A stretch of 64,000 nt of DNA from assembly GCA_022845895.1 (NCBI GenBank), contig AP025573.1:2390501-2454500 (forward strand), in the 5' to 3' direction. The stretch is from Lachnospiraceae bacterium. Its GTDB lineage: Bacteria > Bacillota > Clostridia > Lachnospirales > Lachnospiraceae. This document shows positions 7,923-15,720 of the stretch, one piece after another. Each line of letters begins with the position of its first letter. The first letter of the stretch is position 1. Position numbers and translations under genes: made by a program. The notes below the pieces were generated by a model. It made no database searches and was not told the origin of the DNA. It saw nothing but the letters and a program-made list of their open reading frames with translations.

Positions 7923-10900
7923 TCACTCCGCCGGTGGTTCAAACCGGGCCGCGAGGCAGAAACCGTCGCGGTTCATTGACTTTCTTCGGTAAAGGGCGCT
8001 GTCGGCCCTTCGGTACAAGTCGTAGAAATCTCTGCCGTCTTCGGGGTAGCAGGAAGCCCCGATGCTGACCGTAGCCGTTACGGTCTCTTCATCGATGCCC
8101 ATCGGCTGATGGAGCTTTTCTACCAGGGCTTCTGCCTTGGATACCACTTCCCGGACCTCTCCGCTGTAAGACATGAAGGCCAGAAATTCATCGCCGCCTA
8201 CCCTCCCGATGATATCCTCTTTTCGGAAACATGTTTGAATTCGCTGCGCCAGGCTGTGCAGGACTGCATCTCCGGTGAAATGTCCATACGTATCATTCAC
8301 CTTTTTAAAATGGTCTACATCAATCATGAAGAACACATAGCATTCCCCGTCACATGCATTGTCGAGGACTGCCCGTATCCGCTCTTCCGTAGCGGCTTTA
8401 TTGAGCAGGTTCGTCGTGGAGTCTCTCTGTGACTTGATGCGCAGCTGCTCCAGTTCTCTTTTTTCTTCATCTATATCCGTAATCTTTGCCAGTACCGTCA
8501 TCGGCTTGTCGCCAAACTTTTCCGGTACTGTCATCGTGACTGACAGCCAGCGGTATGTCTTGCCCGGATTGAGCAGTCGCAGCTCTACAGGGTCAGGACG
8601 TATCCCGTTCTTTGCCTCCGCTATCCCTTCCATCAGCCCGGCGATATCTTCCTCATGTACTCTGGCCATCACTTCCGGTAACGATATCTTTCCCTCGAAC
8701 CCGAAGATACGGTTAAAATTATCAGAGAAGGCCAGCTTGTCACTGGCAAAATCATATTCCATATAATATTCCCCGAGCTGCTCGGCAACCATTTCATATC
8801 GGTTTGATATATTCAGGCCCTGTTCGGTATCTGCCTTCTTTTCCCCGTTATCTGTGATATCCATCACCATAGAGTAAGCCCGCTGTATTCCATCTTCATC
8901 TGCTTCACAGAGCCTTGATATCGTTTCAAGCCAGATGAGCCGGCCATCCTTGCATGGAGAACGATATTTCATCGTGACGATGTTGCTGACTTTCAGCTGT
9001 TCAAGAATATCATTTGTTACCAGTGCCCTGTCTTCCTCATAAATCAAGTTGATATATTTGTTGTCAAATAACTGGACGATATCGTCCCTTGAATATCCCG
9101 TAAGGTTCAACATGCTCTTTGAGATATAGTCTATCGTGAAATCCGCATCGAACCTGACACATTTGACTCCCGTAGGAAGATTGGCCAGTATCTTTTCCGC
9201 TGCCGTGTATTCGTTTTCCCTGGTAATCTGCCTGCGCTTGTTCGCGTCATTATTGATGATGACTACCACAAGGCTTGACGTACCGTCGGCTCCGCGGTAT
9301 ACGTTGCCCGTCCCGACTATCCAGATGGACCTGCCGTCTTTGCGGACGACCCGGAATTCTATCGTAACGGTATCGCTCTCCCCAAGCTGCCTGCGGATCT
9401 CTTCATTCACATATTCGATATCGTCTGGGTGTACGAGCCCAAGGGCATGGTTTTTAAATCTCTTCTCCATCTCCTGGGCCGTATAGCCGAGCATGCGCCT
9501 GTATCCCTCGTTACATGTGAGCAGAGAGAATTCTTCATCTATGCCGACCTGGAAGATTCCTGCATAGGCGCTGTCAATCATCTCCTGGGCCTTCATCGGC
9601 TGAGCCGGCCGGAAAGATGCATAGACAAGACTCTGGCTGTGTTCCGGTCTGGAACGTTCCGCTATCGTATATGTGTAAGCTTCAAGGCCTGTAAAATACT
9701 TTGCTTCAAAGTCTTTCGCCCTCAGAGGAAGGCTGTAGAAATATCCCTGGAGAAGATCCGGGTTCAGACGGCAGACGTGTTCCTCCATCTTGCTGTTCTC
9801 GATTCCTTCCACACATACTTCCATGTTCATGTTCCGGCTCAGATTGACGAGCGTGGAGAGAAGTGCCTGGTCCGTTACATTGTAGGATATGCGCTCTAAA
9901 AATGACCGGTCTATTTTCAGTTCATCTGCGCTCAAAAGCCGCAGGACTTCCAGTGAAGAGTATCCCGTCCCAAAATCATCCAAAGCTATATGTACACCCT
10001 GAGCCCTGATAAAGTCAAACTGTTTGCTAAGAACAACCGGATCTTTCACTTTTCCACTCTCAGTCAGCTCCAGCGTTATGTTTGCAGGATTTACCCGGTA
10101 GTCGGTGAGCATATCCATCAGAAGGAATTTGAAAGACGGCACTTCAAACTGAAGGCTCGATACGTTGATGTTCATCTGAAAATCCGCTTTGTATCTGCAC
10201 CACTCGGCGCACTGGCGGATGGCTGTTTCCAGCACCCACCTGCCCATCTCCAGCATCAGTCCGTTCTCCTCCAAAATGGGAATAAATTCTACCGGAGATA
10301 TCTCTTCCTCCTGTGGAAAATCAGGATTGTCCCACCTCAGCAGTGCTTCACAGCCTACCAGCTGCTGATCCTGTGCCGTCACAATCGGCTGGTATACCAT
10401 ATAGAACCCTTTGAACCCCAACACGACGGACTCCCTCAGCGCTGTCAGAAGCGACGCATGCCTCTTGTCCTTTTCTGCCAGGTCTTCACTGTATACTACC
10501 AGACAGTTTTTTCCGCTCTTCTTGGAAGTCTGAAGCGCTTTGCCCGCATTGCGGTAGAGCGTTTCAAAATCTTTCCCGTCCTTTGGAAAGCAGCAGGCGC
10601 CCCCTGATATGGTCAGGAGAAACTTATACTCTGCAGCGCTGAATTTTTCTGCGATACAGCTCTTCTTCAATCTCATGTACCACTCTTTTACGTCATCCTC
10701 GTCACAGTCCGGCATTACGATGCCAAAGCCATCCCCGTCCAGCCGGAACAGGTTGGCTTTTTCCGGAAGAAGCTTCTGTATCCGGCGGGCGCAGTCTTGT
10801 AGAAGCAGATCTCCAGTAGAGTAGGAAAAAAGTTCATTTATATTTGAAAAATCATCGATTCCTAGCATAATGACAGCCCAGCAGCCATCTTCTTTCACTT

Positions 10901-11333
10901 TATCATATAAAAATTTCCTGAAACTATAATTATTAGGGAGCGCAGTGACAGGGTCAATTATATTGTAGTAATCCGCTTCGCTTATCATACCCGCCAGATA
11001 TATAACGTCCGACGAAGCATCTGCTACGGGCCACAGCCTGACCCCCATATACTGATAATAGCCGTACTGATTTCTCATACGATACAGATTCGCACTGCTG
11101 CAAAATGTACCGTCCGCAATCTTGTCATAGTCACCTTTGAAGCGGGCAGCATCATCTTCATGCAACGTACAGGCAAAATAGTCTTCGATGCTATCACCAT
11201 ACCCCGGCCCCTTCACCGTCTTAAGAGTTCCCTGTGACCAGAAAACTTTCTGACTCCCGAGTTCGACAATGAACATCCCGGACTCTACGTCAGGCCGTAA
11301 ATCTTCTCCTGATAATGCTTCCATATATGCCAT
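7923..11333 (-). CDS. Multidomain PAS/GGDEF/EAL cyclic-di-GMP signalling protein
   Basis: A 1136-residue cytosolic protein. Order: N-terminal PAS-like sensor (about 1-130), a GGDEF domain whose signature is degenerate (LDGDGFG near 199), an EAL domain with intact motifs (EALLRW near 328, LDDFGTGYSSLEVL near 449, VEGIEN), three PAS domains (about 590-960), and a C-terminal GGDEF domain with an intact RVGGDEF near 1044. Family knowledge says intact EAL domains hydrolyse c-di-GMP and intact GGDEF domains make it, so this protein may do both under PAS control; the first GGDEF is probably inactive or a GTP sensor. No membrane segment is seen. Start ATG follows AGAAGGGGG. Confidence 0.9.
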   Translation of the reverse strand: MAYMEALSGEDLRPDVESGMFIVELGSQKVFWSQGTLKTVKGPGYGDSIEDYFACTLHEDDAARFKGDYDKIADGTFCSSANLYRMRNQYGYYQYMGVRLWPVADASSDVIYLAGMISEADYYNIIDPVTALPNNYSFRKFLYDKVKEDGCWAVIMLGIDDFSNINELFSYSTGDLLLQDCARRIQKLLPEKANLFRLDGDGFGIVMPDCDEDDVKEWYMRLKKSCIAEKFSAAEYKFLLTISGGACCFPKDGKDFETLYRNAGKALQTSKKSGKNCLVVYSEDLAEKDKRHASLLTALRESVVLGFKGFYMVYQPIVTAQDQQLVGCEALLRWDNPDFPQEEEISPVEFIPILEENGLMLEMGRWVLETAIRQCAEWCRYKADFQMNINVSSLQFEVPSFKFLLMDMLTDYRVNPANITLELTESGKVKDPVVLSKQFDFIRAQGVHIALDDFGTGYSSLEVLRLLSADELKIDRSFLERISYNVTDQALLSTLVNLSRNMNMEVCVEGIENSKMEEHVCRLNPDLLQGYFYSLPLRAKDFEAKYFTGLEAYTYTIAERSRPEHSQSLVYASFRPAQPMKAQEMIDSAYAGIFQVGIDEEFSLLTCNEGYRRMLGYTAQEMEKRFKNHALGLVHPDDIEYVNEEIRRQLGESDTVTIEFRVVRKDGRSIWIVGTGNVYRGADGTSSLVVVIINNDANKRRQITRENEYTAAEKILANLPTGVKCVRFDADFTIDYISKSMLNLTGYSRDDIVQLFDNKYINLIYEEDRALVTNDILEQLKVSNIVTMKYRSPCKDGRLIWLETISRLCEADEDGIQRAYSMVMDITDNGEKKADTEQGLNISNRYEMVAEQLGEYYMEYDFASDKLAFSDNFNRIFGFEGKISLPEVMARVHEEDIAGLMEGIAEAKNGIRPDPVELRLLNPGKTYRWLSVTMTVPEKFGDKPMTVLAKITDIDEEKRELEQLRIKSQRDSTTNLLNKAATEERIRAVLDNACDGECYVFFMIDVDHFKKVNDTYGHFTGDAVLHSLAQRIQTCFRKEDIIGRVGGDEFLAFMSYSGEVREVVSKAEALVEKLHQPMGIDEETVTATVSIGASCYPEDGRDFYDLYRRADSALYRRKSMNRDGFCLAARFEPPAE

Positions 11334-11432
11334 ACGCTTACCCCCTTCTGCCTAAGTGGTCCGACCCTTTACTGAAAAGTAACACTCTTAATATTTATCG
11401 ACCCATATGGCACCAAATTAAGCACAAGTAAA

Positions 11433-11462
11433 AAGAACACTGATTTTTATAAATCAGTGTTC
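11433..11462 (-). terminator. Intrinsic terminator after the zinc-ribbon membrane protein gene
   Basis: GAACACTGATTT and AAATCAGTGTTC form a 12-bp stem followed on the minus strand by TTTTTAC, 38 bases beyond the stop codon at 11,500. Confidence 0.8.
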
Positions 11463-11499
11463 CTCATAATTAATCTGCAGCATATGCCGATTGCATTAT

Positions 11500-12099
11500 T
11501 TACTTAGCGTCTTCATATGTAATTACCAGCAAGGCATCTGTGGCAGTCATGGAAATATTAGTCTTATCCCCATACCACCTGTACCTCGTGTTGTAGGTCG
11601 CTTCATAATCTTCAGCATAGATTTTGTTAAAGTAGCCAACATAATATAATATGGCATCTCCAATATCTTCACTGACAATGCTGGCTTCTATCTTCTCCAG
11701 CTTATCATTCTCATCGAACCAGAAATTCATATCTATCATATCGCCTTCTGAATGATATCCGTCCAATGAATCTACCAGGTCAAAATAACTGCCGTCCTCA
11801 TCGTAAGTCCAATCCGGATACTTCTTTTCTACTGTTTTGACGGATGATCCCCATCTCAGCCCTTCGCAGTATTCCTTGCTGCCGGTGGGCTTAAGAACGG
11901 CAAAAATCACGATTCCCAGCACAACGGCTGCAATTATCCCTATCATCAATATCATATTGTTCCGTTTTATGCGGTGCGTGACAGGCCTCTGCTCTTGTCC
12001 AGATTCGGCCTCTCTGATTATCGGACAGCCGCAATACGAGCAGTATATCGAATTGCCGCTCACTTCTTTTCCACATTTTGAGCATATAATCGTTTGCAT
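11500..12099 (-). CDS. Zinc-ribbon single-pass membrane protein
   Basis: A 199-residue protein of unknown function. An N-terminal zinc ribbon with two CxxC pairs (ICSKCGKEVSGNSIYCSYCG) is followed by a basic stretch and one transmembrane helix (MILMIGIIAAVVLGIVIFAVL, about 48-70), then an extracytoplasmic domain of about 125 residues rich in Tyr, Trp and acidic residues. Such N-terminal zinc-ribbon (zf-ribbon_3) membrane proteins are common in Clostridia. The frame extends 14 codons upstream, but GGAGGATAATACAT directly precedes MQTIICSKCG. It is the last gene of the Firmicute-like segment. Confidence 0.75.
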   Translation of the reverse strand: MQTIICSKCGKEVSGNSIYCSYCGCPIIREAESGQEQRPVTHRIKRNNMILMIGIIAAVVLGIVIFAVLKPTGSKEYCEGLRWGSSVKTVEKKYPDWTYDEDGSYFDLVDSLDGYHSEGDMIDMNFWFDENDKLEKIEASIVSEDIGDAILYYVGYFNKIYAEDYEATYNTRYRWYGDKTNISMTATDALLVITYEDAK

Positions 12100-12264
12100 A
12101 TGTATTATCCTCCCTCCTGTCATCCTGTCTTCTGACATCATCTTCCGACAGCTTCTTATAAGGCTATTCTACCATCATATTCCCCGGATTTCGACAATTA
12201 ATGTTTTATATTTTCAAAAGCCCCATCTATGCCCCATCTTCCGTATAAGCAGGCAAAAAAAATA

Positions 12265-12294
12265 CTGAGAAGCTTTTATTCTAAAGCTTCTCAG
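12265..12294 (-). terminator. Strong hairpin terminator at the chromosome/element junction
   Basis: CTGAGAAGCTTT and AAAGCTTCTCAG are separated by six bases and followed on the minus strand by TATTTTTTTT. It would stop minus-strand transcription from the junction side; no minus-strand gene is seen immediately to the right, so it may be the terminator of the original tRNA or of a gene lost on integration. Confidence 0.7.
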
Positions 12295-12306
12295 CATTCC
12301 GGTTAA

Positions 12307-12405
12307 CTGCGGAAGATGGGACTTGAACCATCTACGACTTCGAAAATCATTGATAAATGGAGGCGTTCTGCACTCACGAATCGAAGGGTAACCGTTCAGG
12401 TAACC
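12307..12405 (-). other. Putative attachment-site region: tRNA 3'-end-like fragment
   Basis: Read on the minus strand, 12,341-12,307 is a T-arm-like block (AGATGG TTCAAGTC CCATCT) followed by TTCCGCA, which resembles the 3' end of a tRNA acceptor stem. No CCA follows and the T-loop is one base too long for a canonical tRNA. Upstream bases (AGTCGTAGATGG) leave no room for a normal variable loop, so an intact tRNA gene is not supported. Such 3'-end fragments are typical core sites of tyrosine-recombinase elements. It coincides with the change in composition and gene style. I treat it as the likely left attachment site. Confidence 0.45.
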
Positions 12406-12583
12406 AAATCTCGCATCATCTCGACCTATTTTTAAGGTAAAAGCTTTCGTTCGAAATCTCTGTTTATCTTACCATAACTATTCAAAAAAATCAAACGTTA
12501 TTTGAAAAATCAGGGCAACTCAGCCCGCTATGTTCCCAAAAAGGTAACCGCAAACCGGTAACCAAAAGCCCAACTCAGCCCGC
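12387..12583. repeat. Short direct repeats beside the attachment region
   Basis: GGTAACC occurs four times (12,387, 12,399, 12,543 and 12,557), and AACTCAGCCCGC occurs twice (12,517 and 12,572), in about 200 bases without a gene. Clusters of short repeats next to an integration site are what integrase arm-type or excisionase binding sites look like; this assignment is inference. Confidence 0.4.
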
Positions 12584-12642
12584 AATTCAAGGGTTGTCGG
12601 GGTTTGCCAGTTGCCATAGAATGCAAATCATTGAAAACAAAA

Positions 12643-12675
12643 AGAGCCCCTGGCGTCTTGAAAACCTGGGGCTCT
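12643..12675 (-). terminator. Hairpin terminator reading leftward into the junction
   Basis: AGAGCCCC and GGGGCTCT form the stem, followed on the minus strand by TTTTTG. It would block transcription leaving the element toward the chromosome. The remaining bases up to 12,845 show only a possible leader for the next gene. Confidence 0.6.
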
Positions 12676-12845
12676 AAGGACGGTGGCGTAAAAGCCACAC
12701 AGGACAGTGACGCTTAACGATTGGAAGCCGTGAACGTCACCGATAACACGATTGGAATATTATCCGAAAAGCCATGCGATGGCAAACGGATTTACCGATT
12801 CGCCACTGTCCTGACAACAACAAGAGAAAGGATGGTGGCTTTTTT

Positions 12846-13139
12846 ATGCCAACTGTTAACGCACAGAACCGCAAGCACCCCCTTGTCGTGCCGTTCGATT
12901 TCGACGGCGAGGGGCAGCTTGCCATACATAGGGATTTCTGGCACCTGCCAATCAGCATCAGCGCCAAGAGCTTCTACCTTGTTATGCTCAGCCAGGAAGA
13001 TAAGAGCAAAACGTATTCCGTTGAGGAAACCTGCAAGCTGAGCCGCGACCTCACTCCGCAGACCGTTCACGACTGCATGGCGGAGCTTCGTTCGGTCGGC
13101 CTCGATCCCCATAACGTCAGGGGGTGGGAGCATGTCTAA
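12846..13139 (+). CDS. Small helix-turn-helix-like protein preceding the Rep-like gene
   Basis: A 97-residue protein starting MPTVNAQNRKHPLVVPFDFD. Its C-terminal part (KTYSVEETCKLSRDLTPQTVHDCMAEL) reads like a helix-turn-helix. I do not recognise the family. The ATG lies after a weak GAAAGG site with a long spacer; an upstream start at 12,774 is possible. The end overlaps the start of the next gene by eight bases, so translation is probably coupled and the two likely act together in replication or its control. Confidence 0.5.
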   Translation: MPTVNAQNRKHPLVVPFDFDGEGQLAIHRDFWHLPISISAKSFYLVMLSQEDKSKTYSVEETCKLSRDLTPQTVHDCMAELRSVGLDPHNVRGWEHV

Positions 13140-14400
13140 CCAGCAAGTAAATCAAAGCGTGCCGAAGCACAATGATGGGCTGCAAGCTGATCAGTTCGAT
13201 GAGAACATCCTGGTGTTCGACAACATCTTCTCACGTGGATACGGGTTCTCACCGCAGGTGCTCACGCGCTTGCCGCAGCTGTCCATCGAGGCAAAGGGGC
13301 TCTACTCGTACTTCTCCTCGTTCGCCGGCCAGGGCGGCGTTGCCTTCCCATCGACCCAGACGATCCTGAAGGAAACGAACATCAGCAAGAACCGCTTCTA
13401 CAAGTACCGTGACGAGCTTGAGGCATGGGGGTTCATCACCGTTGAGGTGAGAAACACACGGCATGGCAGGCAGACGGTCTACCATCTGCCTGTTGAGCCG
13501 AAGCCAAGCGACAAGGTGCATAAGCTGATCGATGCCGCTACGCAAGCGCGCATGCACAAGGTCAACAACCTGCCGAACGCTGCTGTGGATAACTCTCCTG
13601 CCCTTGATTCTTGTGGAAAACCGGTGCTTGACGGTTATCCACAAACCCCAGGTCAGGAGCCACGTCCTCAAAATGAGGATTTGGCTTACCCATGTCCTCA
13701 AAATCAAGACGACCCTCGTCCTCAAAATGAGGACATGCTTAATATTGTTAAAAGTAACAAGGGAAAAGTATCAATAGATCTATCCGAGACCGCTCATGCC
13801 ACCGTTGTGGATAACTCGGGTTGCGATACCCATGAGGACGCTCGCTTGCGCTCACTGAGCGGTGCCGAGGCACCGATTGATACGCTCGCAAGCTCGCTGA
13901 GGAACTTTTCATTGAGCTTAAAAGAATCTAAGGCTTTCGATGAGCTCTGCCGTAGGTCCATCAAGGAGCCCAACCCGAAAAGGGAGGCACAGGCACAGCA
14001 ACTCTTCGCGAAAAGGCTGCGCGAGGGCTACCTGCCGGCGCAGGTGCTCGCCGCGTACGACTGCTACTCGAAAGAGTACAAGGAAACAAACAGCACCCCT
14101 CGCTTTGCCATGCAGCTCGACGATTGGCTGCGCAAGGAATCGGGATTCAAGTTCTATGCGGGCAGGCCACGCGCAAAGGCATCCAGCGGCGATGCTGCCG
14201 AGCGCGACAAACAGGCAAAGAGGCAACGGCTCTTGGAAAGCGATCCGGAGTTCAAGGCCCTTTGCAACCGCACAACGTCCCTCTTCTCCGATTGGCAGGT
14301 AGCGCAAGTCGGGGGACTGTCCACTGCCGAGGGCTACCACGAGCGCTGGGAAGCAGCGAAAAAGGCTGAGGAGGACTATCTTGCCGCAAACGGTGAATAA
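13132..14400 (+). CDS. HTH_36-type replication-initiator-like protein
   Basis: A 422-residue protein. Residues about 45-120 form a winged-helix HTH of the kind found in plasmid RepA-like initiators and ICE proteins (LPQLSIEAKGLYSYFSSF, then TLKETNISKNRFYKYRDELEAWGFI). The middle is low complexity with several near-identical segments of the form RPQNEDL or CPQNQDD (residues 180-205). The C-terminal half is helical and charged. Family knowledge suggests a replication or regulatory role in mobile elements; not proven here. A stretch at 13,839-13,892 matches the TACGCTCGC intergenic repeat found elsewhere in the element, so a repeat has been domesticated into the coding frame. Confidence 0.65.
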   Translation: MSNQQVNQSVPKHNDGLQADQFDENILVFDNIFSRGYGFSPQVLTRLPQLSIEAKGLYSYFSSFAGQGGVAFPSTQTILKETNISKNRFYKYRDELEAWGFITVEVRNTRHGRQTVYHLPVEPKPSDKVHKLIDAATQARMHKVNNLPNAAVDNSPALDSCGKPVLDGYPQTPGQEPRPQNEDLAYPCPQNQDDPRPQNEDMLNIVKSNKGKVSIDLSETAHATVVDNSGCDTHEDARLRSLSGAEAPIDTLASSLRNFSLSLKESKAFDELCRRSIKEPNPKREAQAQQLFAKRLREGYLPAQVLAAYDCYSKEYKETNSTPRFAMQLDDWLRKESGFKFYAGRPRAKASSGDAAERDKQAKRQRLLESDPEFKALCNRTTSLFSDWQVAQVGGLSTAEGYHERWEAAKKAEEDYLAANGE

Positions 14401-14410
14401 CTGAAAAAGT

Positions 14411-14440
14411 GGAAAGGTTTACCAGAGTTGCTGGTAGAAT
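14411..14440 (+). promoter_or_regulatory. Dyad promoter copy 1 (TACCAG-N5-CTGGTA)
   Basis: GGAAAGGTTTACCAGAGTTG continues into CTGGTAGAAT. TACCAG (14,420) and CTGGTA (14,431) form a perfect inverted repeat with a five-base centre, and the right arm runs into TAGAAT, a plausible -10 box. No good -35 box is visible at 16-18 bases. The same block occurs at three other places, each time ahead of a gene whose product carries the shared C-terminal tail. Confidence 0.65.
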
Positions 14441-14468
14441 CTAGGAAACGTGAAAGGAGTGATTCTCT

Positions 14469-15068
14469 ATGGTTGATGATGATAGGCAAGCAGCTTTAAA
14501 CGCAATCGACCTAAAGGGCAACATCGTGCTGAAAGAGTTCGGGGACACAGCGCTTCTCTTCCGCCCTCAGAACAACTACGAGCCATTCGTTGTGGCTTAC
14601 GGCTACGACAAGGCTGCTGGCGAGTGGTCGCACGGGTCGTATCACACCGACCTTGGGCATGCGTTCGAGGAAGCCAACCCCGAGATCATCGAGGATGCCT
14701 GCGTGCGGTGGCAGCGCGGCGACATCGCCACAGCCTTGGGCAACAAGGAGTACCCGGCAACCGATGCCAACGTCTCCTGGATACTGAACCGCAGCACAAT
14801 GGGTGATTTCCATGAGGAGATGACCGCCAAAGGCAACGAACGCCTTGGCGAAATCGTGCACGAGCAGGAGCGCTATCTCGACAAGGCAAGCGGCAAGAAC
14901 CTGGCTGCATCCGAGGGGCGCGATGCGTACCTGCGGCCTGGCGTGCTTGAGGCCGACAACGGGCAGATCGGGCTGTCGGATATGGTCGATGAGCTTCGCG
15001 AAAGCGCCCGAGGCTCATCGCGCGATGCGGTTTCGAGGGACATCTCGCATGGCGGGGAAGCTATCTAA
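14469..15068 (+). CDS. Tail-tagged accessory protein (unknown function)
   Basis: A 199-residue soluble acidic protein with ATG after GAAAGGAGTGATTCT. The N-terminal half (IDLKGNIVLKEFGDTALLFRP, FVVAYGYD, WSHGSYHTDLGHAFEEAN) resembles small domains of polyvalent ICE proteins; I cannot name the family. The C-terminus carries the shared tail QIGLSDMVDELRESA followed by a basic/acidic end. It is the first gene after dyad promoter copy 1, 401 bases before a possible antitoxin and the relaxosome genes. Membership of the tagged cargo set is inference. Confidence 0.6.
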   Translation: MVDDDRQAALNAIDLKGNIVLKEFGDTALLFRPQNNYEPFVVAYGYDKAAGEWSHGSYHTDLGHAFEEANPEIIEDACVRWQRGDIATALGNKEYPATDANVSWILNRSTMGDFHEEMTAKGNERLGEIVHEQERYLDKASGKNLAASEGRDAYLRPGVLEADNGQIGLSDMVDELRESARGSSRDAVSRDISHGGEAI

Positions 15069-15102
15069 CCGGACACACATTTAATAGGAAGGGAGGCATG
15101 CC

Positions 15103-15363
15103 ATGTCAAGGGAAAACGATCGGGTGGCAGTCTGGGCAAAGGAGCTGCGCGATGCAGCCCGTGCCCAGGAAGCATCCCGCGATCCGTTCGGATCGCATGA
15201 TGGAATGGATGTCGATCCTCATACGGCTGTTGTGGAGACATGTGGCTACGGGTTCCGCAACGAAGTGGCTGAAAACGTCCGCGAGGCGTTCTTGGAGGAT
15301 CTTGAGGATGATCGCCAGATCAACCAGATCAGGCAGGATGAAAGCCAAGGAATCGCACGTTAA
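15103..15363 (+). CDS. Small protein with the tail-like motif near its N-terminus
   Basis: An 86-residue protein with a good GGAAGGGAGG ribosome site. Unlike the other members, the motif-like segment is at the front: residues 5-22 read DRVAVWAKELRDAARAQE, which matches the L-[RK]-D-A-A part of the shared tail. The rest (ETCGYGFRNEVAENVREAFLEDLEDD) is acidic and helical. No family is recognised. It lies between the tagged protein and the RelB-like gene. Confidence 0.5.
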   Translation: MSRENDRVAVWAKELRDAARAQEASRDPFGSHDGMDVDPHTAVVETCGYGFRNEVAENVREAFLEDLEDDRQINQIRQDESQGIAR

Positions 15364-15504
15364 GTGTGCGTTTCCTTGCAAATTCCCCGTTCTGAGCGTA
15401 GTTGTTGGGGAACAGGTGCTAGCATGCCTTGATGTGCGTCATCATGCGCAAGAGTTATGCATGTTACACAAACACGTTCAGCATTATTGAAAGGCGGCCT
15501 TGAG

Positions 15505-15720
15505 TTGGCAGAGATAGCTCGGATAAGCATCAGCTGCGACAAAGAGCTCAAGGAAAGCGCTGAGGAGATATTCAAGATCCTCGGGCTTTCCACCAACGCC
15601 GCCGTGAAGCTCTTCCTGCAAGCGGTCGTACGCGAGCAGGGGATACCGTTCAGGATGGACGTGCGCGATATGCGCGGCACTTCGCCTGAACCTAACGAAA
15701 GGATGATGCAACATGGCTGA
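15505..15720 (+). CDS. RelB/DinJ-family ribbon-helix-helix protein without a toxin partner
   Basis: About 71 residues with the RelB/DinJ signature: an N-terminal beta strand (ARISISCDKELKESAEEIFKILGLS) followed by TNAAVKLFLQAVVREQGIPF. In chromosomes these are antitoxins that bind DNA as dimers; in ICEs related RHH proteins often act as relaxosome accessory factors. No RelE/YafQ toxin gene follows; instead its end overlaps the start of the PcfB-like gene by eight bases. The TTG start was chosen because AAAGGCGG lies eight bases upstream; an ATG at 15,457 would add 16 residues. Confidence 0.65.
   Translation: MAEIARISISCDKELKESAEEIFKILGLSTNAAVKLFLQAVVREQGIPFRMDVRDMRGTSPEPNERMMQHG

Noticed and set aside
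12307-12400. A complete tRNA gene on the minus strand
   Set aside because: The T-loop has eight bases, there is no room for a variable loop and no matching 5' acceptor strand; only a 3'-end-like fragment is supported.
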